A DNA stretch of 64,000 nucleotides from Pteria penguin (GCA_035048485.1 CM068581.1:64740381-64804380); one strand, 5' to 3'. Positions 1 to 12,197 are shown, counted from the first letter of the stretch. The notes: generated from the sequence alone by a model not told the origin. Made by a program: numbers and translations.

Positions 1-229
1 CAAAATATTCTTGAAATATTAACTTTCAATTATGCATTATTTTCGATAGAGTTTAAGGTATACATTTACGATCTTGGATTTTATCTGATAAATAATGTTT
101 TTTAAATACTCGAGCACGCTGATTCCTTATACGAAACTTATACATTGTATTTTGATTCGCAAAAGATTCATACATAGACCTGAGTGTTATTATGATATCT
201 ATCCAAGGACTTTTTTTATTTATTTATTT

Positions 230-440
230 CTAAATTTCTAAGTAAAAAACGAAGAAGTACCAAGGGGTAAACCATATCTCATTATCCATGGAATAAAGGG
301 GGCAATATCGTGTTTAGTGTCATATTCAAACAAATGCGAACCCCAATAAAATCGAGGTGAGACCAGGTGCCCTGGAGGAGTAAGTGTCCCTTGGTTGCAT
401 GCAACACCCATCGCGAAAGTCCTGCAACAACTTATTAATT
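230..440 (+). repeat. Dispersed repeat R2, copy 1
   Basis: This segment matches, with scattered differences, copies near 8050, 18885, 20465, 40690, 59775 and 63890 on the plus strand and 4240, 25560 and 47640 on the minus strand. The markers are a 'gaagaagtacc' start, 'ggcaatatcgtgt', 'gtcatattcaaacaaatgcgaa' and then 'gtgagaccaggtgccc'. No open frame is shared among the copies, so it is a non-coding dispersed repeat, class unknown. It lies just past gene A exon 2 in that gene's next intron. Confidence 0.6.
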
Positions 441-536
441 TCCTATATTAAGCTTAAGAAATCCGTCAGAAACATCTTTGTCTAAACAGACAACACAGAA
501 TACAATATGAAGAGCAAACAATCATTTACTATTTAC

Positions 537-1270
537 CTTTCGTAGTCGGTGTTGTTTGAAGACGTTGAGTTGTTCTATGTGTCGACTGGTCTGTACACTG
601 AAGAACTTTTTCAGAATCTGAAGTGAAATCGGACATACATTGCCAATTTTATGGTAGGAGCGCTGTTAAGACAATGTTTTTATGGAACATATGAGAAAAT
701 GGTGCCATATTACTGTGGTACTCACAACAGATTGGATTTTTGTTTTGTATTATGAATTCGATTTCACTTGATGACGAGTCCGGCGGTATTTGAGTTTTCT
801 TTACTTGTGGCTTACCCACTAGGAGACACTCTGCAGTTATTAAATGTTAAAACATGTAGATACATTTTACTCCCTATTTCTATACGACATCATGTTAATT
901 ATAACTTTACATGTATCAAAACACTGTATATCTGTTATGTCAAAATAATTCAAAAAATCATTTTGAAAATACTGAATGAATGATAAGCAAACTGTCTACC
1001 TTTCATGTAACCGAACGCCTTGCACATCAGCCAGCATTGATCTGGAATTTTCGATTCATACCGGCACATTTCCTTTGTACATGGCCGACATATGCCATCT
1101 AGAATATTCTCATCTATGTAGTGGCAGTAATTGTGGAATCCATCACAAAATCCACGTCCGCACTGGTAAGTGTACCTATCGTTACTTATGTTTACTACAA
1201 AAAGATGAAGATCTTCGGCAAATGTTATCGAAAATAAAAGGATTACACTCTCACAGTGAAATCCAAACAT
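537..1270 (-). CDS. Gene A: secreted/membrane Cys-rich receptor, TNFR-like single CRD (partial, exons 1-2)
   Basis: Two exons are visible: 1000-1270 (ATG at 1270, donor gtagac) and 537-617 (acceptor cag, donor gtaaat). Both junctions are phase 1, as in genes B and C. I chose the internal Met at 1270, not the upstream one at 1309, because it starts a clean signal peptide and aligns with gene B. Next come an N-glycosylation site (NIS) and eight cysteines spaced C-x4-C-x6-C-x11-C-x2-C-x4-C-x9-C-x3-C. The last six resemble the CRD of BCMA/TACI-type TNF receptors (known family pattern; assignment inferred). Exon 2 encodes a 27-residue Thr/Gln-rich stalk (SEKVLQCTDQST...). No transmembrane or tail exon lies between 1 and 536, so the gene continues beyond the left edge. 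A different extracellular Cys-rich domain is possible. Confidence 0.72.
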
Positions 1271-1298
1271 GCTGAGAGATATCTCATGCAATGTACAA

Positions 1299-1310
1299 TT
1301 TCCCGCCAAA
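1299..1310 (-). promoter_or_regulatory. E2F-like site upstream of gene A
   Basis: On the minus strand this reads TTTGGCGGGAAA, a textbook E2F-type motif, 29 bp upstream of the gene A ATG. Gene B has the same core at the matching place (7321-7332), although the surrounding sequence has diverged. It could lie in the promoter or the 5' UTR. Function is inferred. Confidence 0.4.
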
Positions 1311-2729
1311 CTGCGCTCTATTACGCATCCCTAAATATAACTCATTCGTATCAAGTATTTTTAGCATCAAGAATTCCCAATATTTATTTACCGGTAGGGC
1401 TTAGAGACCAATGCACCAGTTTATACCCCTCTGACTGCATTGATGTTAGTAAATATAGATTCAACAACACACACCGATAAAATACATATACAGAGATATG
1501 TTAACGCTTTAAATGAGATCTTATCATCACAAATATTTTATAGTCAAGTATATGACGTAGTCTGCTCAGTTGTTAATGTATCTGGCAATGCAGATGTATA
1601 CATTGAAACATGTTCTCTTAACTCAATTGAACCGTATATTTACTGAAATATAAAATGGTGTGAATAAATCTTATTGATTTTTCCTATTGATTTCTGTATG
1701 ACCTAGTTAAAATACATGACATTTTTCTTATTGATCGGTATCCATAGGAATCAAGATAAGTTACAGGGATACAAGAATAAGAATGGGTAGCATTGGATAG
1801 GATTAGAGAAAGGAGAGAGACGAGAGAGCGATAGGAGTGAAGGCAATGTTGAATGTCAGAAATAAGGCATGGGAGAAGAAGGAATAAAATAATTCTTCAT
1901 TCCGCTCTTCATTTAGTATATAATACACCGTATTTATCATCACGTTATACTGATAAACACATTCAGATTCATATTTCGTTCTGTTTGTGCATTAAATTTA
2001 TTTAAGATTAACATGACAGTATACCGTTTTCTATCGTTGAATTTATTTATAAATTGTGTTTTTATAATAGAAATAGCTGCTAATAAAGGACATTTAGGAA
2101 ACTGTTTTTAATTATATTTTCATCTTTTATAAATTTTATTCCTTATATTGTTATGTAAATGCTGACGTCGGTTTGGTATACGGAACTCTTTTGGTATCTA
2201 TCAGTGATTCGATTTATATAAAATGTAGGCCATTTCATATTAAACAGTACATAAAACGGGTACAGCGGTAATCAACAATCCTCACGAACATTGTTCACAG
2301 TAATGTATATAGACTTATATTGCTGAGATTTTTATTGGAAATGAAAGGTATAAATGTCTATGAAATACATCAGGCAGATGCTTTGTGAAATAATCATGGA
2401 GTGATGTAAAACAGTATTCAATCAATCACTACCACCTTTATACCACGCCAGAAATTGGATATGAAATACCTTTAATGAAACATTATGTACATCTAGAAGC
2501 AGGCACGTTTCTCGAAAGTCCCTTATCCTATGTACTTACGTCTGGTTTCCACAATTTTGACTGAGTGAGTTTACCAATTAGGTAAAACGTGTTTGGAGCA
2601 CGGATCTAAATCAGAGGAGCACTTTCAAAAGTGGGTAGGGACACAAGTGGGCTTCTGCTTCCAGAGTTCGTGTAGAAAGTGTAAATAGATATGCAATTTA
2701 TGTCATAAAAGCAAAACCCTCATCCACCC
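1311..2729. other. No gene recognised
   Basis: AT-rich intergenic DNA between gene A and a repeat. It holds a purine-rich patch around 1795-1880 (gagaga type). Short open frames (for example 1440-1646) have no domain, signal peptide or splice support. Nothing else is recognised. Confidence 0.5.
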
Positions 2730-3075
2730 ACCCCATTGTGCACCAAATTAATTCATATATATTGTAATATTTATTATAACGACTAGATCAATACTGCTGC
2801 TGTACTATTAGTTTAACCAAGTTTTCAGTTCCTCTGCACCTATCCGAAGATTTTAAGAACTAAGGAGTATCTCCCTCATACACAGCTCTCTCCTTAGATG
2901 GATTCTTTGGCTGTCAGGTTCAGGTCGGTTTTGTTATGAGTTTTCTCTTCAAATATTTATCCTTTCGATCTCCCAAGTTCAGGCCTTAAGCATCACTGAA
3001 GAGACATAAGTTATCTGAATGCGCATGTGGTGCACCAAATTAATTCACGTATATATGTTCAAGTATTTATTATAC
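2730..3075 (+). repeat. Dispersed repeat R1 copy
   Basis: Contains the R1 markers: 'gtgcaccaaattaattca' twice, 'agtatctccctcatacaca', 'ctctccttagatggattct' and 'catcactgaagagacataa'. The same blocks recur at 11490-11760, 46581-47440, 60886-61067 and 62966-63470. No coding frame is shared between copies. Confidence 0.6.
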
Positions 3076-4190
3076 ATCGGTTCTTATGTTGTGTGGCTTT
3101 GTCACTTTCTTTACAAAGAAAAACCACATTTGAAGAATATGTGGAACAATGTAAATGTATATGTGTCTTCTGTAGCTCTCGTTTAGATAATGCAGGTGGG
3201 ATTCACCCGACAGGTGACGCCTTTAATTCCTTGAAAAATTATCACAAGGTACTGAATGTTCACTTCCGGCAAGTGAATATCTGACATAATTTTAAATTAC
3301 ACATCTTCTATAAAAATGTAATGAAATCGTATGTACATGTATATGTATTCATAAATCGGATTTCCTTTTTTGTTTTATTGCCTAATGTTTTCTCTAAAAT
3401 ATTGTGTGACATTAGAATAACACTCTAGTTGAGGAGAAACTATTACAATTGACTTGAAAAAAGGTCATTTGAGAGATATCTTGGTTTTTTAATCAATGAC
3501 CATACATACATTTTCTTTTTTTTTTTTTAATTTATTTATTTATTTTTGTTTGGGGTTTTTTTTTTTTGGATGGGGGGGGTCTTGCATGAGTATAAAATAT
3601 ATTTGATGTCCTACAAACTATCACCAGAAAACCTCTGGTGAAGAATTTTCTCAAAGCAACAAAATTGAAGCATATTGATTATAAACTGTCATTTATTCAA
3701 AATTCACATTCTGTAATATTTAACAGGGGATATGACTTACTACATTCTATTATTCTCCATGACTTGTGCTGAGTTCATAAATTACAAGAAATTTAAATGC
3801 GATTTTTTACATAAAACGCTTATATGCTGTGATCTTAAAGAAAGAAAAGAGGACATCTAACTTAATTGTACAGGGAAAAAAGGACATTACAAAAGTATTC
3901 GACTCTAATGCATTTTAGGACCAACTATAGAGGGTCAGTTAAAATAACAATATTATTCAATTTGTGGCGTTAATCTGTTACCATTCACCATAAAAGCAGT
4001 ACAATCAAAAGACAAAATTAAAGAAAAAAAAACCAAATACATAGTTTTCAAAGAATAAACAGGCTACTTGTCGTTAATGTTCATACAGGTATTGTAATAC
4101 ATCTAGATATAATTAAATAAATAGGCAAGATGGTGGTATCTGGCTTTCAAATCTTATATATACAGTGCTGAATTATATTTGTTTCCTCTC
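3076..4190. repeat. AT-rich spacer with low-complexity tract and degraded R3 repeat
   Basis: Positions 3515-3585 are a T-rich/G-rich low-complexity tract ending in a run of seven G. Positions 3890-4060 look like a decayed R3 copy (missing blocks, but 'caatcaaaagaca' and 'ttaatctgttacc' align with 36320-36430). No gene is seen. Confidence 0.4.
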
Positions 4191-4224
4191 TATGTTAGGG
4201 CATTCACGGCGGATGTGGATAGCC

Positions 4225-4345
4225 AAACAGGACACGCTCACTCCTCCCCCAGGAACCTGATCTTACCTCTGAATTCCAGGGGTCCGTGAATGTCCACTAT
4301 GGTAGATTATTGTTAGCGCCATTGTCATGTGACACCAGTTACTTT
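4225..4345 (-). repeat. R2/R3 junction repeat, inverted copy
   Basis: Its reverse complement matches 36170-36275 closely. Shared strings are 'ggtccgtgaatg', 'ttgttagcgccattg' and 'catgtgacaccagttact'. It lies about 400 bp downstream of gene B's stop codon. Confidence 0.55.
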
Positions 4346-4742
4346 CTTATTTTACATTAGGACTCGGGTTCAAATCCGGTTGTTCAACTCAGATTTCTTT
4401 AAAAGGGGATAGAGAAAGACATCTAACTTAGCTGTGAGGCAGATGTACAATAAAAAGTGATTTATTATCTTTCGTCTCCCTGTCTTTTGGGATGGAAAAT
4501 AAAACCATGCCATGGCATATATTAGCATGTAAATGATCCCTCACTACTTTCGATGGGTCCGTAGCATAGCGGAAAATTATGAAGCGTTGCACCAGGCGAT
4601 TGCTGCCAACATATAAGTACAATATTCTGAGAGGGTCAAAATAATGGATCAAAACATTAGATAACGTACTGCTACCATATAAATGCCATGATCTGGGATT
4701 GGAGTTCAACAATTACAAAACATACACAATACTTTATCAACA

Positions 4743-7297
4743 TTACACCACATTATTCTGTGTTGAGTTATCTTGAAGTTGTTCTGTTTCACCGTTGCAA
4801 TCAGATGGACTGGTAATGATAGATTGATGCGCCCTCTCCCAGTGCCTGTGTAAAAGACAAACAGATGCTAGTATTTGATAAATTATTCTCAAAGATTCTG
4901 ATAATCTTAAATATTCAACGTCCATTATGATGTGAAAATAATAAATATATTAAAGATGCCTCAGTCTTATGAAAGAGTTTCCGGTTATACTCCCATACAT
5001 GTATTGCTATCATAAAACCTATAATTCGCCGGTAAACAGCCAGTAAACTTCCCGCGTCGACATTTGTTTATCAAACATAATTTATTTTTATAATAATGTG
5101 TACTTGAATATGAATTACATCTTGGTTACTGACCTTTCCATGCATTGTTTCAAAGCGTCTTTTGTTCTCTTGTAACAGCAGCTCTTATACAGTATTAACA
5201 GTAAGACGATGAACAGCGCCATTGAAATCATACACAGCGTTCTCCAAAACAGTAGTTTCGTTTCTAATTCTGTAAACAAATATGTTTTGGACATTAAATT
5301 GTATATAAAACTTTCTTATTTTTTCCTTATTGACGATGAAGAAATTATTAAAATGAAGAAAAATCAGTTTTGTACAATTAAATTCTGTTTTCATAAATGT
5401 TTATGAGAGTACTTAATGATCTGGAGATCAGAATTATTTGATGATTGAAATATTGATATAATAATGGACTTTTAAAATTAAAATTTAAAAAAAATCTATT
5501 TAAATAATCTACACAAGTTTTAATCAATGTGGATCAATGTTTTAGTTCAAAAGGGGAATAGAGATTACTACTGTGTTCTCCTTATATTATCTGATCTAAT
5601 CGTATAGAAAGTCGCAAAGGTAATGTAAGGCTCGGATTCCCTTTGTTATGCAATACGTGATAAAGTGATACAGGTAAATATTTGGTATATAAAATAAAGT
5701 CGGTCGATCGAAGTATTCATTCATGTTTACAAAAACTATTTCCTTTGCTGCTCCCACTGCTATTTATAAACAGAATCGTGATCGTCCTAGAAATTAACTT
5801 GAACAGTACGGGTCTGAAATATCTACGTTTTGTAATAATTTGATTTTTATTTTTTATTATTATTATTTTCTTTTTTTTTTTGTTATTCTTCAAGGTTACA
5901 ATATGTATATCTTTAACTGAATTCTATGTTGAGTATAGCATTCATCTATTGACCGCTAAAGGGAAATTAAAAAGAAAAGTTTATGACTTAATTTAACTCG
6001 GCTTTTTTCATTAATGTATTATTAGCCCTGGTGTCTTTCTTGTGTCTTTGGCAGTAATGAAGATACATATTTGTTAATGTAATATGCTTAGTGTCTAAAT
6101 TTGTTGTATTACAACCAAAGAATCCAATACCATAATGTTACGCTGTCCCTATAGATGAATCCTAAACATATAATGAACACCATTGTAACACAACTATAAT
6201 TTAAGCTAAACATGTGCGTCTTCTAAAGTAACCAGACAGAATAACACGAAAAAAGAACTTCGTACTGTCTACCTTTCATGGATTGTGTTATTCGCAGACT
6301 TTGAGTTCTGTGTGTAGACTGGTCTGTGCACAGGGATATTTTGTCAGAATCTGTAAATAAAATAGACATACATTGTCAATTTCACGCTGTCGAATGTTAT
6401 ATAAGATACAAAACTGGTGATGAGTCACTGTAGCATTTGCATACTGTAGTGATTAATTATTTAAATACATATAATGACAATTCGAATGTTTGAGCTTTTC
6501 CCTTTTTAGCGCACATCATGAAATGAGCGCCCTCCGTGTCGTCCACGTCTACGTCCACAATGTTAAGAAGTTTCATTTCTTAAAAATGAGACATACAATG
6601 TTCAAATTTACACCAATGATGCATACACGATCCTGTGAGCATGACGTCAATGTGAACAGATATAACCTTTGATATACAAATATATCATTTACAAAAAATA
6701 TGCTTAATGCAACTCTTTGTGGATGTGAATAAGGTCACATATTTCGAAATGACATTTACATTCTTTGTGTTACTTGCATATTGAAGACAGATTTCTTTGT
6801 ATGGGTTTTGATGCAGAAATTTTTAAAATTCCGAGATCTTTCCTGAAAACTGTGTCCTTGATATCATTTTCATTCACCCTGTTAGCATTATTTACTCTCA
6901 TATAACCCTTTCATAGTCCATTAGGACACTGATTTTCAACATGGCAGCAAATTCAATGAAACATATATTTCTCAATATGATCTGTCAGAAATGATAAATT
7001 GTAATAAATATTAACAAATAATGTACCTGTTATCTGACCGAATGCCTTGCACATCAACTGGCACTGTTTTGGCACTTTCAATTTATACCTGCACATGTCC
7101 TCTGTACATGGCCGACATATCCCTTCCTGGATATCCTCATCTCTGTAATAACAGTAATTGTGGAACCCATAACAGAATCTTCGTCCACACTGGAACAAGT
7201 ATTCAACCTCACTTATATTAAATACAAAAGAATGAAGATTTTCGGCAGTTGTGATAAGACACAAACATATTGTTATTATACACTGTATTCCATACAT
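4743..7297 (-). CDS. Gene B: single-pass TNFR-like single-CRD receptor, complete (195 aa, 4 exons)
   Basis: Exons are 7027-7297, 6273-6350, 5134-5269 and 4743-4845, all with gt/ag borders; they total 588 bp, exactly 196 codons. Intron phases are 1, 1 and 2. Exon 1: signal peptide (MYGIQCIITICLCLITTA), NIS glycosylation site and the eight-Cys domain, with a BCMA/TACI-like C-x11-C-x2-C-x4-C-x9-C-x3-C core. Exon 2: 26-residue Ser/Thr/Gln stalk. Exon 3: one hydrophobic helix (LCMISMALFIVLLLILY) followed by Cys, Lys and Arg, as expected for a type I protein. Exon 4: short cytoplasmic tail with ITSPSDCNGETEQLQ, nearly identical in gene C. I see no death domain and no clear TRAF-binding motif. A role as a cell-surface TNF-family receptor is inferred from architecture and cysteine spacing only. 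Confidence 0.78.
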
Positions 7298-7320
7298 GAT
7301 TAGAGATCTATGTGATGTAA

Positions 7321-7332
7321 ATTCCCGCCAAA
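7321..7332 (-). promoter_or_regulatory. E2F-like site upstream of gene B
   Basis: The minus strand reads TTTGGCGGGAAT, 24 bp upstream of the gene B start codon. It matches the gene A site at 1299-1310 in position and core (GGCGGGAA). It may be a promoter or 5' UTR element shared by the two tandem genes. Gene C has no equivalent next to its ATG. Confidence 0.4.
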
Positions 7333-7689
7333 CAACATTCTGCTGTAGCTAATTTTAACTAAGGGGATTCCCCTTTTTGACACGATCAATGTAGGTCAAG
7401 CTTAGTTACCCCTGTGCCAATATAATACGGAAGTACTGGTAAGATGCAATTCACATGTCTGTGATAAACGATACGAAAACATAAAAACATGAAAATACAC
7501 ACCCTATATGTATGTCTTACATGAAATTAAATATATATACTGTGGAGTTGTAAACCTTTGTGTGGTACTGCCCTTACAGAATAGTAAAGGTTTTAAATGT
7601 CATCTTAACTCGATTTAACCGCAAACTATCAAGATCTTTTTGATTTTTTTTCTCCGGCAGTTTGTATAACTTATATGGTGTCATTGAAT

Positions 7690-8500
7690 GAGTATGAGTA
7701 GATTTTCTGCTTCATTGTAATCATCAGATTTACTGGTTATCATGCCTGTGTAAAAGACAAAACAAATGATAGTATAAGAGAGTTCGTTTCCAAACCGACT
7801 CATTTTCCAATATCATTAACATTAAGTATGATGCGATAATAATAAATAGATATTTGACTGACTCTATCACATATATCTATTATAAAACATATGTTTAACA
7901 TATTAGACAGAACACCGCCGTTGAACAATGGTAATGTTAAGATGATGGGGAAATAAATCCAAACCATAAGTCTAAAAATCATGAAACCAGAGGGCATACA
8001 AAATCAGTGAAAATGAAAAACAAGTGGAAAATAACAAAATATGTCTACTTGAAGAGCAAATGTGAACCCCTGTGATGGAGTGAGATCAAGTGCCCGGGGA
8101 GAGTGAGTATCTCCTGCTTGCTAGCAAAACCCGTCACATATACCCAGTAGAAAGAGTCAAATCGTGTAAATTCCATATGTATTTATATATGGAGAAGTCA
8201 AAGTAGGTAACCTTCTAGTATAGAAGGTTTCAAATCGGTGTAAAATGATCGGAATCGGTCTTAGTCCAGAATATCATTTAAAGGTCTGTATAATGAGATA
8301 TCATATGGAAAAATAAACCTTTCGTGTCGACATTCGTTATGATGGCTACTTCAGAGTTAAGCACGTTTTTCATTCATAATTACATTATAAGATGTACTTT
8401 AATGTGCATTACATTGAATTTTGGTGATTGGCATTTCATGTATGATTTGCTAGTGCCTTTCGATTTTCTTTGAACAGTATATAAAATTCTCTGTAAAACA
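7690..8500 (-). pseudogene. Pseudogene D: 3' half of a gene B/C-type receptor
   Basis: Homologous to exons 3 and 4 of genes B and C and their introns. The exon 4 relic (about 7690-7745, acceptor still present) keeps 'ataaccagt' and 'tctgat' but lacks about 23 bp after its first two bases. That shifts the frame and gives an early stop. The exon 3 relic (about 8433-8490) lacks the part coding for the membrane helix, and its donor is changed from ggtcag to tgccaa. An R2 repeat sits in the intervening intron (about 8050-8150). Flanking DNA up to about 9070 still aligns with 5300-5860 and 15100-15880, so an entire locus was duplicated. No exon 1 or exon 2 relic was found upstream. Confidence 0.65.
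8050..8155 (+). repeat. R2 repeat copy inside pseudogene D
   Basis: Contains 'caaatgtgaacccc' and 'gtgagatcaagtgcccggg', followed by a 'cctgcttgctagc' end like copy 1. It is an insertion in the intron of the decayed receptor copy. Confidence 0.55.
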
Positions 8501-9221
8501 TTTCTTACTCGTCGAAATTTAAGTTTGTGGTGGTCTTTATTCTGTTTGAATGACAAAATGAATAAATATGACTTTTGTAAAACTGGATTATGCTTTCATA
8601 AATTTTTACAAGAGCCTTTAATCCATTAGCAATAGGAATAATTTCATAATTGAAACATTGATTTAATTATAAGTTTTAAAGGGATTTACACGTTATTTAG
8701 ATACCTCTTATCAGTTTTAGTTGACGGAATCAATATGTTTTTATTATCATTATCAAGGTTATGTTCGCCTATTATGCAATCTCCCCGTGAAGAAAGTCAT
8801 TTAGGTCATGTCTGCCTTGATTCCCTATGATAAACAGTACAGGTAAATTTTGTGGTAAATATTTAAATGGTGATGTCACAATAAACACAATGAAATAAAG
8901 GTAGTCAGAAAAGTCATTCATCTTTACAAAACATAAAAGGTATTTCCATTTTCTCACCTACGTACATTGCTATTTATACACAGAATCGTGATCGTGGTAA
9001 CTTATGACCTGAACCAAGCGAGTGTATAAATAAATACCTAGGTTATGTAATAATTTTGATTTTTATTGTTACACCATTTCATTGTAGAATTATGATTCTT
9101 GGTTTTTGTATGTTAGAATTTAAGGGGCATATAGAAAGAAATTATTAGACTTAAAACTTAGATATGTTCATGCTCATACAAATAGATTTTCACCCTTTCA
9201 GTCTTTTCTCGAAATATAGAT

Positions 9222-9415
9222 CCGGCGTAGTTCATTGTGTATAGTGATTGACCTCCTGACCGAGAGGTCCCAGGTTCGAATTCCGGCGGAGACTTGCCGG
9301 TGTCCTGTCTTTTGTATGAGATACTGAACATCGAGGTCCAGTGTCACGATAGATGTGGAATGTAAATAATTACTCACTGCTTCGGGAGGAGAGTCCTTTG
9401 CAAATATCTTAGGTT
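9222..9415 (+). mobile_element. tRNA-derived SINE, 3'-truncated
   Basis: It begins like the tRNA heads of the two minus-strand SINEs ('ccggcgtag...') and has a pol III B-box-like 'ggttcgaattcc'. It continues with the same central domain ('catcgaggtccagtgtcac'), then fades near 'actgcttcgg'. The cloverleaf is degenerate, so it is a SINE and not a tRNA gene. Confidence 0.65.
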
Positions 9416-9639
9416 CTGTGCATTTTATCAGACAGATACTGTAACCATATCAGTTCAATAATTTTAGCGTAACGTAAAACAAGATTCAAATGAACAGTAT
9501 GTCCCATAATAGAGGACATCAAGAGCACATCACATACCAGTCAATGCAGAGTACACAAAATCAATTATATGGATTTTCTATAAATTTGCAAAATTGTCAT
9601 TTTAGCTACAAGACGTTGCTCTTCATTCGAATTATGCTA

Positions 9640-10342
9640 TAATCATGATTTTGCTTTAGAAGTTAGTGTCACAACAACAATATAATACTGTGACACTGAC
9701 TTATAAACTATAATAATGATAATGCCTTACTGGGTCAGTGCTGCAACAGTAATATAATATTTATTATAATCATGATAATGTTCTACTAGGTCAGTGCTAC
9801 AACAGTAATATAATATTTATTATAATCATGATAATGCTTTACTGGGTCTGTGCTGCAATAGTAATATAATGTTTATTATAATCATGATAGTGCTCTACTA
9901 GGTCAGTGCTACAACAGTAATACAATGTTTATTATAATCATGATAATGCTTTACTGGGTCTGTGCTGCAATAGTAATATAATGTTTATTATAATCATGAT
10001 AATGCTCTACTAGGTCAGTGCTACAACAGTAATACAATGTTTACTATAATCATAAATATGCTCTACTAGGTCAGTGTTACAACAGTAATATAATGTTTAT
10101 TATAATCATGATTATGCTTTACTAGGTGAGTGCTACAACAGTAATATAATGTTTACTATAATCCTGAATGTTCCTCATTAGGTCAGTGTTACAACAATAA
10201 TAAAATGTTTATTTGATCATGATTATGCTTTACTAGGTCAGTGTTACAACAGTAATATTATATTTATTATAATCATTATTATGCTTTACTATGTCTGTGC
10301 TACAACAGTAATATAATGTTTACTACAATCATAATATTATGG
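9640..10342. repeat. 56-bp minisatellite, about 12 units
   Basis: The motif gtcagtgctacaacag recurs every 56 bp (for example at 9734, 9790, 9846). Each unit also carries 'ttattataatcatgataatgc'. Units from 9846 alternate between a 'gtctgtgctgcaatag' form and a 'gtcagtgctacaacag' form, giving a 112-bp higher-order period. Units are adjacent with no spacers. Confidence 0.85.
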
Positions 10343-10479
10343 TATATATAGGACCAAATTTCTTACATTTCATCTCGTGGACAGACACACATGCGATAAT
10401 ATTCAGATTACTCATTAATAATTTACATGTTAGTTTAAGTTGAATTCAGCCCAAAAAAGTCTGTATATTGCCCTCTGTT

Positions 10480-11320
10480 GACAAATTGGAGTTCATTAAT
10501 ATTGCAGGCTGCATGCTTATTTTTCAAATATGTGGGACAATCATTTCGTTTGATGTTGGAATGCACTGCTCCTGACGTCCTTGTAGCCCAGGACATAATA
10601 GTATGTCATGGCCTTAAACTAAGGTCATATTTTCAAGGCCAAGGTCATAATGCATATGATAGGTAAATCTTTGTCAGGGCCGTAACTTTTTGTTCCTTCC
10701 ATGGATTTGAATATAATTTCACGGAATTGTTGCCCAGGTCGAAAAGATGCGTCATGACCTTAAACTAATATTTTCAAGATTAAGATCACAGTGAACATGA
10801 TTGGTTAATCTTTTTGCGCCTTGCAATGACAAATTTCAGAGAATTTTAGTCCAGGACCCAAGGTTTTGTCAGGGTCAAAGCCACAATGCATATGATAGGT
10901 AATCCTTATCCAAACCATAACTTTTCACACGTGTATGGATTTGAATACTTCACAGAATTATTGCACATGTCTATATGGTGTGTCATCCCTTGATCTAATG
11001 TCAAACCTTAAAGATCAGGACCAAATTGCTTATGTAAGGTAAATCAATTTCCGAGCCATAACTGTTTTTCAGCTTGCATGGATTTGAATAAAAAATTTTC
11101 ATGATTGTTACCTTGGGGGCACATGTGTGTCATGACCTTGAAACAAGATCATATCTCCAAAGGTGAAAATCACGGTGGTTATATATGGTAAATCATTGTC
11201 CGGGTCTCAACTTTCTACTACCTCCATATATTTCAATGATATTTTACAGAATTGTTGTCCAGGTCCCAAACATGGTTCATGACATTGAACAAAGTTTTTA
11301 TTTCTTTAGTAGCATTATCT
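10480..11320 (-). repeat. Degenerate tandem repeat, about 150-bp period, nuclear-receptor half-site rich
   Basis: Successive blocks repeat 'catgaccttaaac', 'caaggtcataatgcatatgataggtaa' (in parts), 'ccatggatttgaata' and 'gaattgttgcccagg'. The same family, inverted, occupies 30770-31560. A short open frame inside (10478-10666) is just a repeat reading. TGACCTT/AAGGTCA occurs repeatedly. Confidence 0.65.
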
Positions 11321-11489
11321 TGAAATAGTTTTGCCTCTTTAATAAAAATGAGTACAAATTTAGAAAGCCCTTTTTTGAAGCCCTAAGTAAGAAAGAGGGC
11401 GGAAATTTCTCCATGCATTCACTTCACCCCTCTTTAAATTAAGCGTCTGGCGTATCATGCAACGTTAGACATTGTTCTTGCTGCTTATT

Positions 11490-11760
11490 AGTTTTCAGAT
11501 TCAAGTTGCGCTTTTATGATGAATTTCTCTTCAGGGTATATGAAGAGCGTTCTTTCGTTTTTCAAGAAAATATTTGAATGTTTTGATAGAACTACGTTAC
11601 TCATACTAAAACTCGTTCTTTGGCTCTCGCTTATGGGTGAAATTAGTTATTTGTTATCTCTTTGAATTTCTAAAGTTTTGGCCTTGAACGTAACTGAAGA
11701 GACAGGAGTCCTCCAAATGCGGATGTGGTGCACCAGAATTTATACACTTATCTATACACT
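11490..11760 (+). repeat. R1 repeat, diverged copy
   Basis: Shares with other R1 copies the 'ttctttggctc' block and the end 'aactgaagagacagg ... atgcggatgtggtgcacca'. It ends at the tetranucleotide tract at 11762. Confidence 0.5.
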
Positions 11761-11761
11761 T

Positions 11762-11812
<51 letters not shown>

Positions 11813-11815
11813 TTT
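11762..11815 (-). repeat. (TCAA)n tract, likely 3' tail of a retroelement
   Basis: About twelve tandem tcaa units are followed by 'tctttatttcctcccg'. Read on the minus strand this is '...ggaaataaaga' followed by a ttga-repeat tail, the usual end of a LINE or SINE. No reverse-transcriptase coding is recognised in 11816-12120. Confidence 0.5.
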
Positions 11816-12122
11816 ATTTCCTCCCGTAGGAGATCATCAAGATAAGTAATTACAAAATATATACATGAGGAATAGATATAACATTTCAATAAGCAAACGT
11901 TTATACAATTAATATGAAGATGCATGTATACATACATACAAATATGTATACATGCTTACATTAATACGCATTTGCAGATATAACTATATGCATCTATAAA
12001 TCTACGTACCTACTATTGAAAATTCAACATCGTGATCATGAACATATATATGTTATTGTTTATGTAAGACACAAAATCCACAAATCGAGTGGGGCTAAAT
12101 CAAGTGTGGTTACATTATTATT

Positions 12123-12197
12123 ATTTTTTTTTTTTTTTTTTTTTGGCGTTTGCTATTTATAACTAAAAGAAACAGAAAAGAAAAAAAGGAGAAAAAT

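Noticed and set aside
976..1275. 99-codon plus-strand frame opposite gene A exon 1
   Set aside because: Antisense shadow of the receptor exon. The minus strand has the signal peptide, cysteine pattern and splice sites shared by three paralogues.
4355..4385. tRNA-like B box (gggttcaaatccgg)
   Set aside because: No A box, stems or SINE body around it; probably chance or a very old SINE scrap.
9640..10342. Possible CRISPR or satellite gene array
   Set aside because: Head-to-tail 56-bp minisatellite with no unique spacers in a eukaryotic setting.
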